Assembly: GCA_036583965.1 (NCBI GenBank)
Contig: JAZBQD010000019.1
Location: 496,001-560,000 of the forward strand
Reading direction: 5' to 3'
Source: Prunella strophiata
Taxonomy: Eukaryota; Chordata; Aves; Passeriformes; Prunellidae
DNA length: 64,000 bases
A program made the translations under genes and the position numbers. Numbering within the stretch: the first letter of the stretch is position 1; each line of letters begins with the position of its first letter. Positions 30,271 through 41,335 of the stretch are shown here, one piece after another. The notes beneath the pieces are model-generated. The model saw only the letters and a program-made list of their open reading frames with translations. It did not search any database and had not been told where the DNA came from.

Positions 30271-30710
30271 GGAGTGAGGGGCTGGAGCATGTCTAGGGAA
30301 GGGAACTGGAGCTGGAAAGGGGCTGGAGCCTCAGGAGAGGCTGAGGGAGCTGGGCAGAGGGCTCAGCCTGGAGCAAAGGAGGCTCAGGGGGCCCTTGTGG
30401 CTCTGCACAGCTCCTGCCAGGAGGGCACAGCCGGGGGGTCGGGCTCTGCTCCAGGGAACAGGGACAGGAGCAGAGGGAACGGCCTCAGGCTGGGCCAGGG
30501 CAGGCTCAGGGTGGGCACAGCAGCAATTTCCCCATGGAAAGGGGGCTCAGGCTTTGGCAGGGGCTGCCCAGGGAGGTTTGGAGTGCCCATTGCCTGGAGA
30601 TGTCCAAGGAATTCCTGGAGGTGGCACTCAGAGCTCTGGGTTGGGGACAAGTTGGGCACTGGGCACAGCTGGGACTCTGATCCTGGTCAGGATTTTCCAA
30701 CCACACAATG
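30271..30710 (+). mobile_element. CR1 LINE fragment, GC-rich subfamily
   Basis: GGGAACTGGAGCTGGAAAGG, GGAGCAAAGGAGGCTCAGGG, GGGAACAGGGACAGGAGCAG, GGCTCAGGCTTTGGCAGGGG, CAAGGAATTCCTGGAGGTGG, GTTGGGCACTGGGCACAGC, ending near AGGATTTTCCAACCACAC. A different subfamily from most copies here. Related pieces are at 33868, 49500 and 61786. Confidence 0.85.
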
Positions 30711-31241
30711 AAGGTCTGGTGTGGAAAACCTGGGGAATTTCTGTCTCCTTCAGCAGTTCCCCCATGGAAACCTCACGGTAAGACACTTGGTGTGTCTTCT
30801 GTGCACTGTTTCAGTTCAGTGACACATTTGTCCCAAACTCCCCTGACTTTTCCTGCCTGGAAATTCCCCCACTGGCATTTCCTTGTCCTGCTCCTACTGG
30901 TGGACATCTTTCTAACTGGGAATGGCCAAACCAGGGTGGGAGGAGATAATACAGAAAAGCAAAATTTAATCTCCTCAAAGCCATGACACAACAGCTGCTG
31001 AGGGAGGAAATCCTTCAAAAAGGGTTGAAAACCAAGTCTGTGATTTCCACCTGCAAATCCAAGGTGTGAAACACCCTGGACAAATCTGCAGCATTCCCAG
31101 CAGGTCTGGAATTAAAAAGACCTTGGAACCACTTGGATCCTGCCCTCTGCCTCCAGGTCCAACCCTGGCATACACAGATCCCTCTCCTCCAGAGCTTTGT
31201 GGGGGTGTTCATTGCCTAAAATCACATTTTCCTGCCCCCAC
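30711..31241. other. Unique sequence, no gene seen
   Basis: Nothing recognised. Confidence 0.45.
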
Positions 31242-31734
31242 TGATGCCTTGTGCAGGCTGCCCTAGAGCAGAGGCTGGATGGAGCTAAAGAATAAAGCAG
31301 GGATTTATTCAAAGGATCTCCTCCATGGATCCACCTTGGGCAGCACCAGAGCCCAGCCAGGGCTGCACCCAAGATGAACCAAAATGGGCACAAAATGAAC
31401 CCAAGATGGACCAAAATGGGCACAAAATGCACGGCCGGGCACGGGGTCTCTCCCTGGGATCAGCTCTGCTCCATTTGCACCTTGGAGTTCATTGTCCCAT
31501 TCCAGCTTTAGCCCCTGCACTCCCACCCTGCTTGTTTTTCTCTCCTCAGCCCACGCTGTTTGTGCTCTTGGGCTGAGATTTGGATCATTTGTCCTTGGTG
31601 CCCAGCTGGAGCAGGAATTGTTTTGTCTCCCTGCTCTGTGCACAGAGCTCACCATGCCCTGATGTGAAGCCCAGACCCACACCCTAAAGCAGCACAGAAT
31701 GTGAAAAATAGAAAAGCTAAAACGTGAGGCATCA
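31242..31734 (-). mobile_element. Solo LTR, TGATGCC...GGCATCA family, copy 2
   Basis: Same element as at 26151-26618, opposite strand, with TGATGCCT...AGGCATCA ends. It is longer mainly because the CAAAATGGGCACAAAATGAA word is tandemly duplicated with a ~33-bp period at about 31378-31430, where copy 1 has a single unit. Flanking bases show no target duplication that I can find. No internal retroviral genes lie between this copy and copy 1. Confidence 0.78.
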
Positions 31735-32319
31735 CAGCACTCCAAAGGTTAAACCCCAGGCCACAGGTCTGACTTTCCAACTGCATTTCCCTGGAACTGC
31801 TCACCTTTCCCAAGCAATCAGGCTCCAAAGGGTTCAGCTGTCACGGGCTGTTGGAAAATGCATCAATCCCAAGGAATGAGCCAGCAGCTGAGTCTGGAAC
31901 AGGACTGGAGACAGGGAAAGTCCTGGGCTTGGAAGGACAGAGAGGAAATGCTGAGTGCCCACCACAGGCAGTGAGGAAACCTCTGAGTGTCACCTCCAGC
32001 TTCCCAAATTCCAAAGGCTATGGATGAGCTGCCCTGATTTACTGGATCAATAACACAGCAATGATCTGGCACTCAGGTTTAGCCACCACAGCACAGGTTG
32101 AAGGTGCATTTGTGGTTCTGCTACTTCCCAAATCCTCCTTTTTCCTCCTTCCTGCTGGCTGGCAGGATCTGGAATACAGCCTGGTCTGTGCTGGACAACC
32201 AACCATTCCTTTTGTTGGGATACAATGGAATTATTCTGGTCAGAATCCCAGATAATCATCTTCAAAGTAAAAACCTGCTGGAGGAGAATGTGGCTTCCAC
32301 TTTAACACCTGGAATGGGG
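31735..32319. other. Unique sequence, no gene seen
   Basis: Nothing recognised. Confidence 0.45.
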
Positions 32320-32505
32320 AAATATTCCTTTAAGGAAAGGGTGAAAAAACCTCTGGCAATAGGCTCCCCAGAGAGGTTGGTGCCTCAAATTTGTTGGAAA
32401 ATGGCCTTAAAAACATATTTTAACCCCTTGTCAACCCTGATGTGCTCAAGGAATTGGACTAAATGATCATTGTAGGTCCTTTCCAACTGAAATATTCTGA
32501 TTTTT
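32320..32505 (+). mobile_element. CR1 LINE 3' end, old and drifted
   Basis: AATAGGCTCCCCAGAGAGGTTG, GTGCTCAAGGAATTGGACTA, ATGATCATTGTAGGTCC and TTTCCAACTGAAATATTCTGA. The drift and tail type mark an older subfamily. Confidence 0.72.
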
Positions 32506-32756
32506 CCATCTTTTCCACACTCCACTGGAAAAAAAACCTTCCCTAAGCAAACATGAAGAGTCACAATGAACCTTAAGGAACCACCAGTGACAGCAGGAAT
32601 CCATAAAGGGTCCCTGGATGCTGCCAGTTTTCCAATAGATAGGAAATCCATAGGAATGGGTGGATTGGAAAGCAATATGGGTTTTCCTAGGAGAACAACA
32701 GGTATTTAAACAGGAATATAATGCCTGATCCACCTTTTATCGTATCATAGCCATGC
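32506..32756. other. Unique sequence
   Basis: Nothing recognised. Confidence 0.4.
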
Positions 32757-32850
32757 CATGAAGGATTCTGGAAAATGAGATGCAGAGGAGTCTGGAAAAT
32801 AAAAAAACAGGACTCTGGAAAATGAAAGATAGAGGACTCTGGAAAATAAA
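32757..32850 (+). repeat. ~27-32-bp minisatellite, about four copies
   Basis: Repeats of GGACTCTGGAAAAT(G/A)A with variable spacers, at about 32763, 32790, 32814 and 32832. Short and imperfect. Confidence 0.75.
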
Positions 32851-33479
32851 ATGCAGGAAGCTCCCAGAATTACAGAGTCATAAAGCCCAACCAGCCTCTG
32901 TCTGAAGATGAAACAATGAAAAAATGCAGGGAAGATCAAAAAGCTGCTGCAGAGCCTGGTACAAATTCCAGCTTTTTTTGCAAATACAGCCCCATGAGAA
33001 CAACAAGTTAAAGAGGAATAATTGTAGGCTGAAAATCTGGAAAGGAGGGATGAGGGAAATTATTTGTTTGGAGCTTCAGCCTCTGCACAAGCCCCAAAAT
33101 ACAAATCTGTGAGACACCAGGTAGAGCTGGGAGGGATTTTTCCAGCAACACTGCCTGGTTTCCATGGCATTCCTCCCAAAATAATATTCCCTGTTCCCAG
33201 CCAGGCCATCTCAGGGTGGTGGAAATTCCCCAAAATCTGGCTAATTCTGAGCTCAGGTCTGGAGACTTGGTGTGCAAACATTCCTTGTGGGACGACTCCA
33301 CGTGTCTGAGATCAGCCCCAATCCCATCCCTGCCCTGCAAATATTCCTGGGCAGCTGCAGGAGGTTCCCACAGCAAATCCAAGCACTCATTTGCAGCTTT
33401 CTACTCCTTAAAATGAGCTTGTAAAAGGCAGGGAGAACAATTTTTTTTACATGGACAGAAAGTGCTAGGAGAGGAACGG
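32851..33479. other. Unique sequence, no gene seen
   Basis: A possible CR1 tail scrap lies at 32868-32900 (TTACAGAGTCATAAAGCCC). Otherwise nothing. Confidence 0.4.
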
Positions 33480-33612
33480 CTGGAAATTGAAAGAGGAGAT
33501 GTTTAAATTGGATATTGAGAAGGAATTCCTGGCTAGGAGGGTGGGGAAGGGCTGGGATGGAATTCCCAGAGAAGCTGTGGCTGCCCCTGGATCCCTGGAA
33601 GTGTCCAAGTGT
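33480..33612 (+). mobile_element. CR1 LINE fragment, 3' end lost
   Basis: TTGGATATTGAGAAGGAATTCC, GGCTAGGAGGGTGGGGAAGG, GAAGCTGTGGCTGCCCCTGG; stops at GGAAGTGTCCAAGT without its tail. Confidence 0.85.
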
Positions 33613-33694
33613 TCGTGGTCAGGACATTTTATCTAAAACAAGTGTTTTGTCTTCTCTATTTGCCAGAGAGGCATTAAAGCAGGAAAAGAGTTTT

Positions 33695-33778
33695 AAGATC
33701 TTTGAGTCCAACCATTCCCAGCACTGCCAAGGCCACCTCTGACCTCTGTTCCCAAGGGCCACATCCACACAATTTTTT
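33695..33778 (-). mobile_element. CR1 LINE fragment, short
   Basis: GTCCAACCATTCCCAGCACTG, CCAAGGCCACCTCTGACC, CCAAGGGCCACATCCAC, minus strand. Resembles part of the 4375-4598 copy. Confidence 0.65.
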
Positions 33779-33799
33779 AATCCCTCCAGGATTTAAAAC

Positions 33800-33856
33800 T
33801 TGTGGACTTTGTGGGGAAAACTTGTGGGGAAACTTGTGGGGAAAACTTTAAAACTT
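33800..33856 (+). repeat. 13-14-bp tandem repeat
   Basis: CTTGTGGGGAAAA repeated three times, with flanking AAAACTTGTGGACTTT on both sides. Small local duplication. Confidence 0.75.
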
Positions 33857-33867
33857 GTGGACTTTCA

Positions 33868-33975
33868 CCCTTTTCCATGAAGGAATTTTCCCAATATTCA
33901 CCCTGAGCTTCCCCTGGCCCAGCCTGAGGCTGTTCCCTCTCCTCCTGTCCCTGTTCCCTGGGAGCAAATCCCAGC
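33868..33975 (-). mobile_element. CR1 LINE fragment, GC-rich subfamily
   Basis: CACCCTGAGCTTCCCCTGGC, CCAGCCTGAGGCTGTTCCC, TCTCCTCCTGTCCCTGTTCC, minus strand; same region of the element as 30450-30500. Confidence 0.75.
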
Positions 33976-34604
33976 TCCCACCTTCCTGCAAACACTGCCC
34001 AAGGATTAAACTCCTTTTAATTTCCTGCTCACCTCTTGTTTTCCACAGTTTCATCATTGTCCTAGAGCAATTCACAGCTTACAACATAAAACATTTCCTG
34101 CTTTTTGTCCCTTTCCACCTTTTAATTATTTTCTCCTGTAAGAAGATGTAATGTGAGGAGCTTTTTTTTCGATGTGCATTTAGAACAACTCAAAATATTT
34201 TTTTTTTTTTTGCACCTGTCTTCAAATCCACGGAGGTCAAGTGATCTTTGCTGCCAAGAACTTGCTGACTCCACAGCTCTGAGTGTCTCAGTAAGCAAAT
34301 TCAGCTGCTCTTGCTTTTCTTGCCTCTTGTTGAGCCGAACTTGGAGATTTTCAGGGTAGCACCACCACAAAAGGAAAGGAAAAAAAAATTCCTTTGAAAA
34401 GAAGTGGCTTGATCAGCTCGTTCTGCCTTTCCTGGGATGATGAAAGAGGAATTGTTGTTTTGGAGACACAAAGCTCATCGTTTTTACAAAGGGAGTGGCC
34501 TCAGGGAGGTTAGTCTTGGCTGAGGGTGAAAAGGTGCTGGAGAATGTGGGGTTGGGTTAAAATATGAGATAATGACCCTTCCGAGAGTCCTGTTTCCATG
34601 AAAG
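33976..34604. other. Unique sequence with a possible exon
   Basis: Contains the weak exon candidate at 34216-34340. Otherwise no named feature; T runs at 34164-34170 and 34198-34211. Confidence 0.4.
34216..34340 (-). other. Weak exon candidate (coiled-coil-like peptide), unrecognised
   Basis: On the minus strand this stays open and reads a peptide unlike the Pro/Ser/Trp-rich noise elsewhere. It is rich in Gln, Glu, Lys, Arg and Leu: LNKRQEKQEQLNLLTETLR, then an Ala-Val-Glu-Ser segment and DLRGFEDR. It ends at a possible splice donor, CAG|GTGCAA (GT at 34215-34214). A pyrimidine tract lies upstream on that strand (about 34360-34395), but the nearest AG acceptors are not well placed. I know no family with this sequence. 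It could be a chance frame. Confidence 0.2.
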
Positions 34605-34990
34605 AATTCCAGGATAATTTGGGTTGGAAGGGACTTTAAACCCATCCCATTCCACCCCTGCCATGGCAGGGACACCTCCCACTGTCCCAGGCTGCTCCAG
34701 CCCCAGTGTCCAGCCTGGCCTTGGGCACTGCCAGGGATCCAGGGGCAGCCACAGCTGCTCTGGCAATTCCAGCCCAGCCCCTCCCCACACTCCCAGCCAG
34801 GAATTCCTTCCCAATATCCCACCTAAATCCACCCTTTTCCAGCCTAAAGCCATTCCCTGTGTCCTGTCCCTCTGTCCCTTGTCCCCAGTCCTTCTCCAGC
34901 TCTCCTGGAGCCCCTTTAGGTTCCCTCAGCTCTCCCTGGAGCTTTCCCTTCTCCCAGTGAACATTCCCAGCTCTCCCAGCCTGGCTCCAA
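34605..34990 (-). mobile_element. CR1 LINE fragment, long copy
   Basis: GGATAATTTGGGTTGGAAGGG, CCATGGCAGGGACACCTCCC, GGGATCCAGGGGCAGCCACA, CCCACACTCCCAGCCAGG, CCAATATCCCACCTAAATCC, then CTTCTCCAGCTCTCCTGGAG and CAGTGAACATTCCCAGC. Continuous from tail to the 5'-ward region. Confidence 0.92.
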
Positions 34991-36711
34991 ATTCCATTTT
35001 TTTCCTGAGCCAGTCCTGGATTTCATCCTTTCTCACAGCTTCTATTCCTCCCTGCTGAGTGGCTGTAATTTTGGGAATGCCATTCTTGTTTTGTGCATGG
35101 ATTGTAAAGAAAAGCTCCCTGAAAGGTACAGGAAAACCATACAAATTTCCAGAGCCGTAATTTAGGGAATTATCCAGCATCCTTGGGCAGTGGGAGGAAT
35201 GCAGATTGTGTTTGTTGTGGTTCCTCTGCATCAGGACAAACCTGGTGTGATTACCTGGAAATAATTCTCACTTGCAGAGGGGAGAAAATGCAGCTTTAAT
35301 TTAAAAACAGGGTTAAAAAACTCCCCAAATCCAACCTTTTCTGTGACTACAGAAGGAATATATTTTTTCCCTTTATATCTTGTTTTTTTCTTCCTCTCCT
35401 TAACCACTCACAGTTCACACAACTCCTCCATCCTCTCCTTCCTTGTCCATTTTGAAAGGAGGAGAGGAGAAATTACTCCCATTGGGATTAATTTTGTTCC
35501 ATACTTTGGGAATCACTGGGAAACCCTGAAATTTCAGGCATGGGTTGTTTCCTACAGGAATTCTTTACTGGAGAAGGGTGGGGACAATTTCCACTTTCCA
35601 AGGTTCTCTGAGCTCTCTCCAACATGGAATTGAATTATCCAGGGATGGGACATCCATGGTTCATCCTGGAAATCTGGGCTCTCAGAGGTGTATTATTAAT
35701 TCCTGGAGATTCCCTAAATACTCTGAAATAACCCCTTGAATAGGAATGAAAATCCTAAATTTATTCATCAATGAGACACAAAATGGAATAAAGATTAAGA
35801 AATGTGCCTTTGACTTAAATTCCTTTGGTTTTGAGGGAGCAGGAAAACCCCAAAGCCATTCATAATATTTTAAATTAAATTGTCACACAAGGGAATATTT
35901 CTATAATTCCATACATGAATCCCAACGTTGTTGTGGTAGGAGGATGTCGGAAACAGCTTTGGATTATTGGATTTTTTGATCTTTTTTTTTTGGGTGGAAA
36001 AAAAATATTGGGAATGATCAACTTGTCATGTTGGAGATTCAATTGTCCCCCCATTCCACGAGGAACAGAACTGTAGGAAATGCCTCAATAGTGCTGCACT
36101 TGGAAGGAGCAGAATTTAGGAAAGTCAAGGAATATAAAGTTGGGAAAAAGGGAGAAGAGCCTCAATTCTTCTGCTCCTTCAGCTCCTTCCTCCCCTCTGC
36201 CCAGGGAGGACCTTTCCCTGCAGGCTGCATTCCCAAACTCCTGTTTTGAGCTTCTTTCTGAGATTTTTGTGCTGGATCAGCACTGAGTTGATCAATCCCA
36301 CATCCAGCCAGTGATTCCCTGCAGTTCCCATGCTTTAAGGGAATGATGGCTTGGGAAAAAAAACACCCAAGGCAGACTTTCAAACCAAGCTCCTACTGGA
36401 CTTTGCCTCAAAGGAAAAATCCCAAGGATTTGCTTTCATAAAATTCCAACAAGTTTCGATTTGCTGATGGAATTGGCTGTTCCACATCCCTTTGTTTCAA
36501 TCCTATTCTTTCAGTTCTTTCACAATACTGGGAATTTATTTAGGGTTCTGCTGGTGTAGTATAAAGGGTGTGAAGGGTGTTGATTTTTCCAGCTCCTGAT
36601 CCAGAGCTGAGGATGATTCACTTAAGAGGGAATCTCAGAGTAAGGGAGCAGAGGGAAAATTGGGATTTTCTGCCTGTCTGTGGATTCCTGGGATTCTTAC
36701 CCAAAACTGAA
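34991..36711. other. Long unique stretch, no gene seen
   Basis: No named repeat. T run at 35984-35991, otherwise AT-rich unique sequence. Confidence 0.5.
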
Positions 36712-36795
36712 TCCCAGGATGGGTCAGGCTGGAAGGGACCACAGGGGGCACCTGGCCCCACTACCTGCTCCAGCAGGGCCATCCCAAAGCAAAAA
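36712..36795 (-). mobile_element. CR1 LINE 3' end, short
   Basis: CCCAGGATGGGTCAGGCTGG, AAGGGACCACAGGGGGCACC, CCTGCTCCAGCAGGGCC, minus strand. Confidence 0.65.
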
Positions 36796-36819
36796 TGTAA
36801 ACTTGGGGAATATCCTCAT

Positions 36820-36985
36820 CCCTGGAAGTGTCCCCTATCTCTGGAGGGATTTCAAGGCCATGGGGATGTGACACTTGGGGACAGGGATCAGAGGTGGCCT
36901 TGGCAGTGCTGGGAATGGTTGGACTTGACCTTAGAGGGCTTTTCCAACCTTAATAATTGTATGGTTGGATTTTGTGATTCTGTGG
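36820..36985 (+). mobile_element. CR1 LINE 3' end
   Basis: GGATGTGACACTTGGGGACA, GAGGTGGCCTTGGCAGTGC, TGGGAATGGTTGGACTTGACC, GAGGGCTTTTCCAACC, ending TTGTGATTCTGTGGG. Faces the minus-strand tail at 36712. Confidence 0.85.
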
Positions 36986-37224
36986 GTTTGGGGACAATGC
37001 TCCATGGGGAATAAGGGATGGTGGATTTAGAGTTGGGCAAGACTGGTGGGGTTACCTGGGGGAAATCTCCCTGTGGTCCTGTCATGGGTGGAGTGGGAGC
37101 TCCAAAGGTTTTTAGGGAAGCTCCCATTGAGTCAGGAGGTGCAGAGAGGATCCTTTTGCTTCCTGAACTCCTTGGGGTCACCTGGGATTGGCTGGATCCA
37201 ATCCCAGTCAATGGTTTAAGTTTT
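36986..37224. other. Unique sequence
   Basis: Nothing recognised. Confidence 0.4.
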
Positions 37225-37440
37225 GCCACTTCATCCCACAGGTTTTAAAGACGGAAAATCAGATCCGTTTATATAAACATGCATTATTTATCACGACAAA
37301 TGATTAGACAAAAGATCTTAATTAGAATTATTGAGTGTGCAGTCTAACACAGTGCAATAAAATAAAACAATTCTATTCAAGCAATTTTATTGAAGGCAGT
37401 AAAAAGAAACAATTATTAAGTCAAGATTGATAAAACTCAC
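37225..37440. other. Candidate conserved non-coding element
   Basis: Repeat-free and AT-rich, with densely packed transcription-factor-like words: TTTATATAAACATGCATTAT, CAAATGATTAGACAAAAG, TAATTA at 37319-37324, and three ACAAT (SOX-type) cores at about 37299-37415. No open frame. Pattern-based only. Confidence 0.35.
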
Positions 37441-38439
37441 CCACCCAAACACTCCTGGGCAGGGCTCCTAACCTTGAGCAGACTCCTTGGAGGGTGTTCC
37501 CTTCCCAGAGGAGGAATCCCCACACATTCCAAGAAGGAATATAACAGGAGAACCTGCACCAATCAGGGTTTTAACTTTGGGCTTGCTGGGCCAGACTGGT
37601 TTTACCCTAATTCCACACCAAACCCAGCTCACGTTGCCCCTCCCATCCCACCACAGACTTTCCAAACAGGGCATTGTCCAAGCTCCTGGACCCCATTCCA
37701 GGGAAGGCATCCTGCTCCAGGCTCCTGATGCCCAATTAACAAGTGGATGAGTTTTGAGGACACACTGAGCCAGCAGCAGCAGCTCCCAAGCTGAGATTTG
37801 CTCATTCCCATGGAAAATCCCATCAGTTTGGCCAAACCCCCCCCCTTGCCTTTCAGCAGGAAGATTTATCCCAGCTTAAAGTGGCCACTTTCAACGGACT
37901 TAAAGCTCTTCCCACCCAGCAGGAGCTAAATAAAACATGTGGGATGAGCTAATAGGGGATTATCCCTGGGGAGTCTCGCACCAGCTTAGGGAAACTGGTT
38001 TAGAAATTACCCCTTAAATTAAAGCAGCAGCACTTAATAAATTGAGAAGCTCAGGATGGCAGGATGGGGAGGAGTCAGGCACTGGGTGATGGATGAACAG
38101 AATATTTTAGGAGAGGTGAAATCCTTGGGAAAGACGTCTCCCTCCTGTCTGAGGACATTCAGGGAATGTCAGCAGTTTTTAAGAGATGTTTTGAGGTGAA
38201 TTTCCATCTCTCCCACCTTGGAAGATTCAAGACACCCAATAAATGATGCACTTTTAACTGACACCATTTTCAGGTGCATTTTTGAGTGCTTGAAATCATT
38301 TTGAAGGAAGAATTTGAGCAAATAAACCCCATTGTGCCCATCCTCAAGCAATGGTTCCATTTAATGGCTATGTCAAATAAATTCTGGGAAAGGTTTCCAA
38401 TTAATAAGTAATGTCCATGCTCCCATATTACCCTGCCAT
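37441..38439. other. Unique sequence, no gene seen
   Basis: C run at 37837-37845. Nothing else. Confidence 0.45.
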
Positions 38440-38600
38440 GGAGAATTTAGGAATATTTGGGCAATTTACTCCTATTCTTCCCAGTCCCCATTAGCATATT
38501 AAGCTGCAATTATCATCTGCTCATATTTCAAACCTTCTGAAGTTTTTATCATGGAGCAGTGGAATTCTTTTCTGTGATGCCTGCAAAAAGAAAAAAAGAA
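38440..38600. other. Candidate conserved non-coding element (short)
   Basis: ATTAGCATATTAAGCTGCAA (octamer-like GCATATTA) and CAATTATCATCTGCTCATAT (E-box CATCTG), repeat-free. Confidence 0.25.
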
Positions 38601-38911
38601 AGGGAAGATGATATTGGGTTTGAAGAGAGCTGAATCTGCAATTAAGGAATGAGTATTTGAGAGTCTTGCATTAGAAAATGGCAGCTTTAAATCAGAGGGA
38701 TAGAATTCCTTTTAAAAAGTATAGGAAAATGATTCTTGTGTAGAAGGGGCTGATCTGAGTGATGGGTCTTTGTTAATTAAAATAAAAGATTTCTTGATGT
38801 TAAAGGACGGAAATAATTAGTCTCAAGACAGTGTTATGGGGAGAAAGAAGCTGTTGTTCCTCCAAAATTCCCAGTGATTTACTAAGAAAGGTTGGAAATG
38901 TGGTCTGAACA
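38601..38911. other. Unique sequence
   Basis: Nothing recognised. Confidence 0.4.
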
Positions 38912-39035
38912 TATAATCATGGAATAGAATCATCATGGAATGGTTTGGGTTGGAAAGGACCTTGAGGATCATCCCATTCCACTCCATCCTGTGGGCAGGG
39001 ACACCTCCCACTATCCTAGGTTGCTCCAATCACTC
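38912..39035 (-). mobile_element. CR1 LINE 3' end with a duplicated tail
   Basis: AATCATGGAATAGAATCATC then ATGGAATGGTTTGGGTTGG and GGGCAGGGACACCTCCCACT; lost after TAGGTTGCTCCAATC. The tail octamer is expanded. Confidence 0.82.
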
Positions 39036-39214
39036 TCCAAGCTTGGATTAAACAGGAATATCTAAATTAATTCTTCCTCTCCCCAACCTTTCCTGTTTCC
39101 AGCTCTTTTTGAGTTTTCTGGCTTTGGAACTGACAGCAATCCTTGATGGAATTCTCCTTGGGAACTCTGCAAACTAAAGAAGCCTCTGGAGGAGGGGGAT
39201 TTTCCTATTTCTAT

Positions 39215-39440
39215 TCAGGACAAGAGGAAACAGCCTCAGGTTGTGCCAGGGGAGGTTTAGATTGGATATTAAGGAAAAATTCTTTCATGGAAAGGGTTAT
39301 CCAGCACTGGAAAAGGCTGCCAGGGCCAGAGGGAGTCCCCATCCCTGGAAAGGTGGATGTGGCACTTGAGGACATAGTTTAGTGGTGGTGCTCTGTTAAT
39401 GGCAGGACTCAGTCTTAGAGGACTTTTCCAACCTCAGCCA
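39215..39440 (+). mobile_element. CR1 LINE fragment, older subfamily 3' end
   Basis: ACAAGAGGAAACAGCCTCAGG, TTAGATTGGATATTAAGG, GGTGGATGTGGCACTTGAGG, TAGTTTAGTGGTGGTGC, GACTTTTCCAACCTCAGCC. Confidence 0.85.
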
Positions 39441-41261
39441 TCCCATTAATCAATGATAAATCATTGGAAAAATTGAGGGGAATAAATGTGATTCTCCACT
39501 ACTTTCAAATTCCTGTTTCTCCAGTGCTATTTCTGCTGCAGTTGAGGTACAAGAACTGTCCTTTTCCCAAAAATAAAGGTGGTTGCAGCTGCAGAGGCCA
39601 CACAGCACTGAGGAGCTTCCCCAGACCTTTTCCCAGAGAGGAAAGGGAATGGGAGCAGAGTGAGGGACACAACTGGGATTCTGGCTCCAGCCTGCTTCCA
39701 CTTCTCCTCAGGAATATCCCAGCCAGGGACAGGAAAAAGGGATGAGAAGAACAAGGCTGAAGGATTCCAGAGGTGCTGCAATGTTCCATCCAAAGGGATT
39801 TGTGTTTGAAATCCATTTCCTGGAAATCCTCCCCAAAAACACCAAGGGAAGTGTTAATAAATAATAATGATCACTGGAAAGGGAAAAAGTCAGGGAGCAA
39901 AGTGGGTTTTGCTTCTTTTTCAGGACATGTTGACAAAAGATTGGTGGGACAGTGAAGGGATTGAAGCACTCTGGGACAGCCTGTGGGGAGTGAGGCTTGA
40001 AATTCAGCAAAACCAGAAAAATCTGTGGGATTTTAGGGTTTTCCTGGTTCAGTATCAGGACAAAACTTACTGGAGACGGTTAAAAAATAAAAGGAAGTGA
40101 GTTAGGGTAGGAAAAGGCTGGGAGAGAAACCTTGAGGGCCAAACTCTCCAAATATTTGAAATCAAAGCTGCAGCTTCACTGGGAGCCCTGGGAGTGGTTC
40201 TTACAAGGATCTTGCCCGAGTAGAAAGGGGTGGGAAGAGCAGGAAAATGGGAAAGGTTGAGGAAAGCAAAGCTCTTGTGGGAAGAGCATGAGGAAATTCA
40301 ATGGGAATGAAAGGCAAGAAGTGCTGAGAGAGGAAAAAAACAAAATCTCTTTTCTGCAGTTCATCCTCAGCCTGTGGAACCAAAATACAACTAAAGCCAG
40401 GATCAGCATTACCCAGTGCTGGCTAATTAAAATAATTCCAATTCTCCTAATTAAAGGGTGAAAGGGAATCCCCTTTCATGGCATTGAAACCAATCTCCAC
40501 CTTTTGGGATTAGCTGGAAACTCATTGTCAGGAGCGGATTATTTCACCTCTTTGTGATGTTTCCCCTCCTCCCTTTTCCAGGGAGTTCCTCTCTCCTAAA
40601 ACTTCTCCAAGGAACTGGGCTCTGTTCCAGTCTTGGAATTTCCCTGCTCCTGCCTGCAAATTATCCTTGGGATAATTGAGGTGGATCCCCAGTGCATGGG
40701 AATTATCCCTGGGCTGTGGGAATCTCTGCTGCAGATCCAGGATTTGTGGTGTTGTGTTTTGGTGCTGTAGTTGTGTCAGGAATATTTCCCAGGATTATTC
40801 AGTTCATAGGAAAAGGCAAATTTAATGTTAATTTAATTAAATTGTGCAGGTCAAGGAGCAAAGCATGCAGGGAGGTGTAATCATAGTTTGATATAAACTC
40901 CTTGCTTATTAATTTATTAAACTTTAGAAGTCACTTTATTGACAGATTTTATCCCACATATCCTCAAAACTCCACAATTCCTGATAATTTGTTACTATCC
41001 AGCAACTTTTAAAAAGGAGGAATATTTCTCCATGGAATTAATTTTAGAGCCATTTTTCTTCATCCTATTGTGGTGCTAACAAGGAGACAAATTATTCCTG
41101 CACAGTGCAAAGACAAAGAGATGAAAAAATTAAATATTATAAAAATTCATTTGAAAAGAAATTTGAATTTTTTAGCTCACTTTGATGAAAAAAGTGGCTT
41201 TTAATATTCATCTAAAGTGTTTGCACCCAAACACAGATTTTAATTCCAAGAAAATTTGGAA
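39441..41261. other. Long unique stretch, no gene seen
   Basis: About 1.8 kb without named repeats or convincing frames. Composition falls to AT-rich after 40850. Confidence 0.5.
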
Positions 41262-41335
41262 TTGGTGGTAGGACTAGCTTGGACTTGGTCTTTAAGGTCT
41301 TTTTCAACCTTAATTATCCTGTGATTCTCTGAATT
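41262..41335 (+). mobile_element. CR1 LINE 3' tail, old
   Basis: GCTTGGACTTGGTCTTTAAGG, TCTTTTTCAACCTTAATTATCC and TGTGATTCTCTG. Confidence 0.7.

Noticed and set aside
26619..31241. Provirus between LTR copies 1 and 2
   Set aside because: The LTRs point in opposite directions and no gag, pol or env-like sequence lies between; CR1 orientation is continuous across copy 1.
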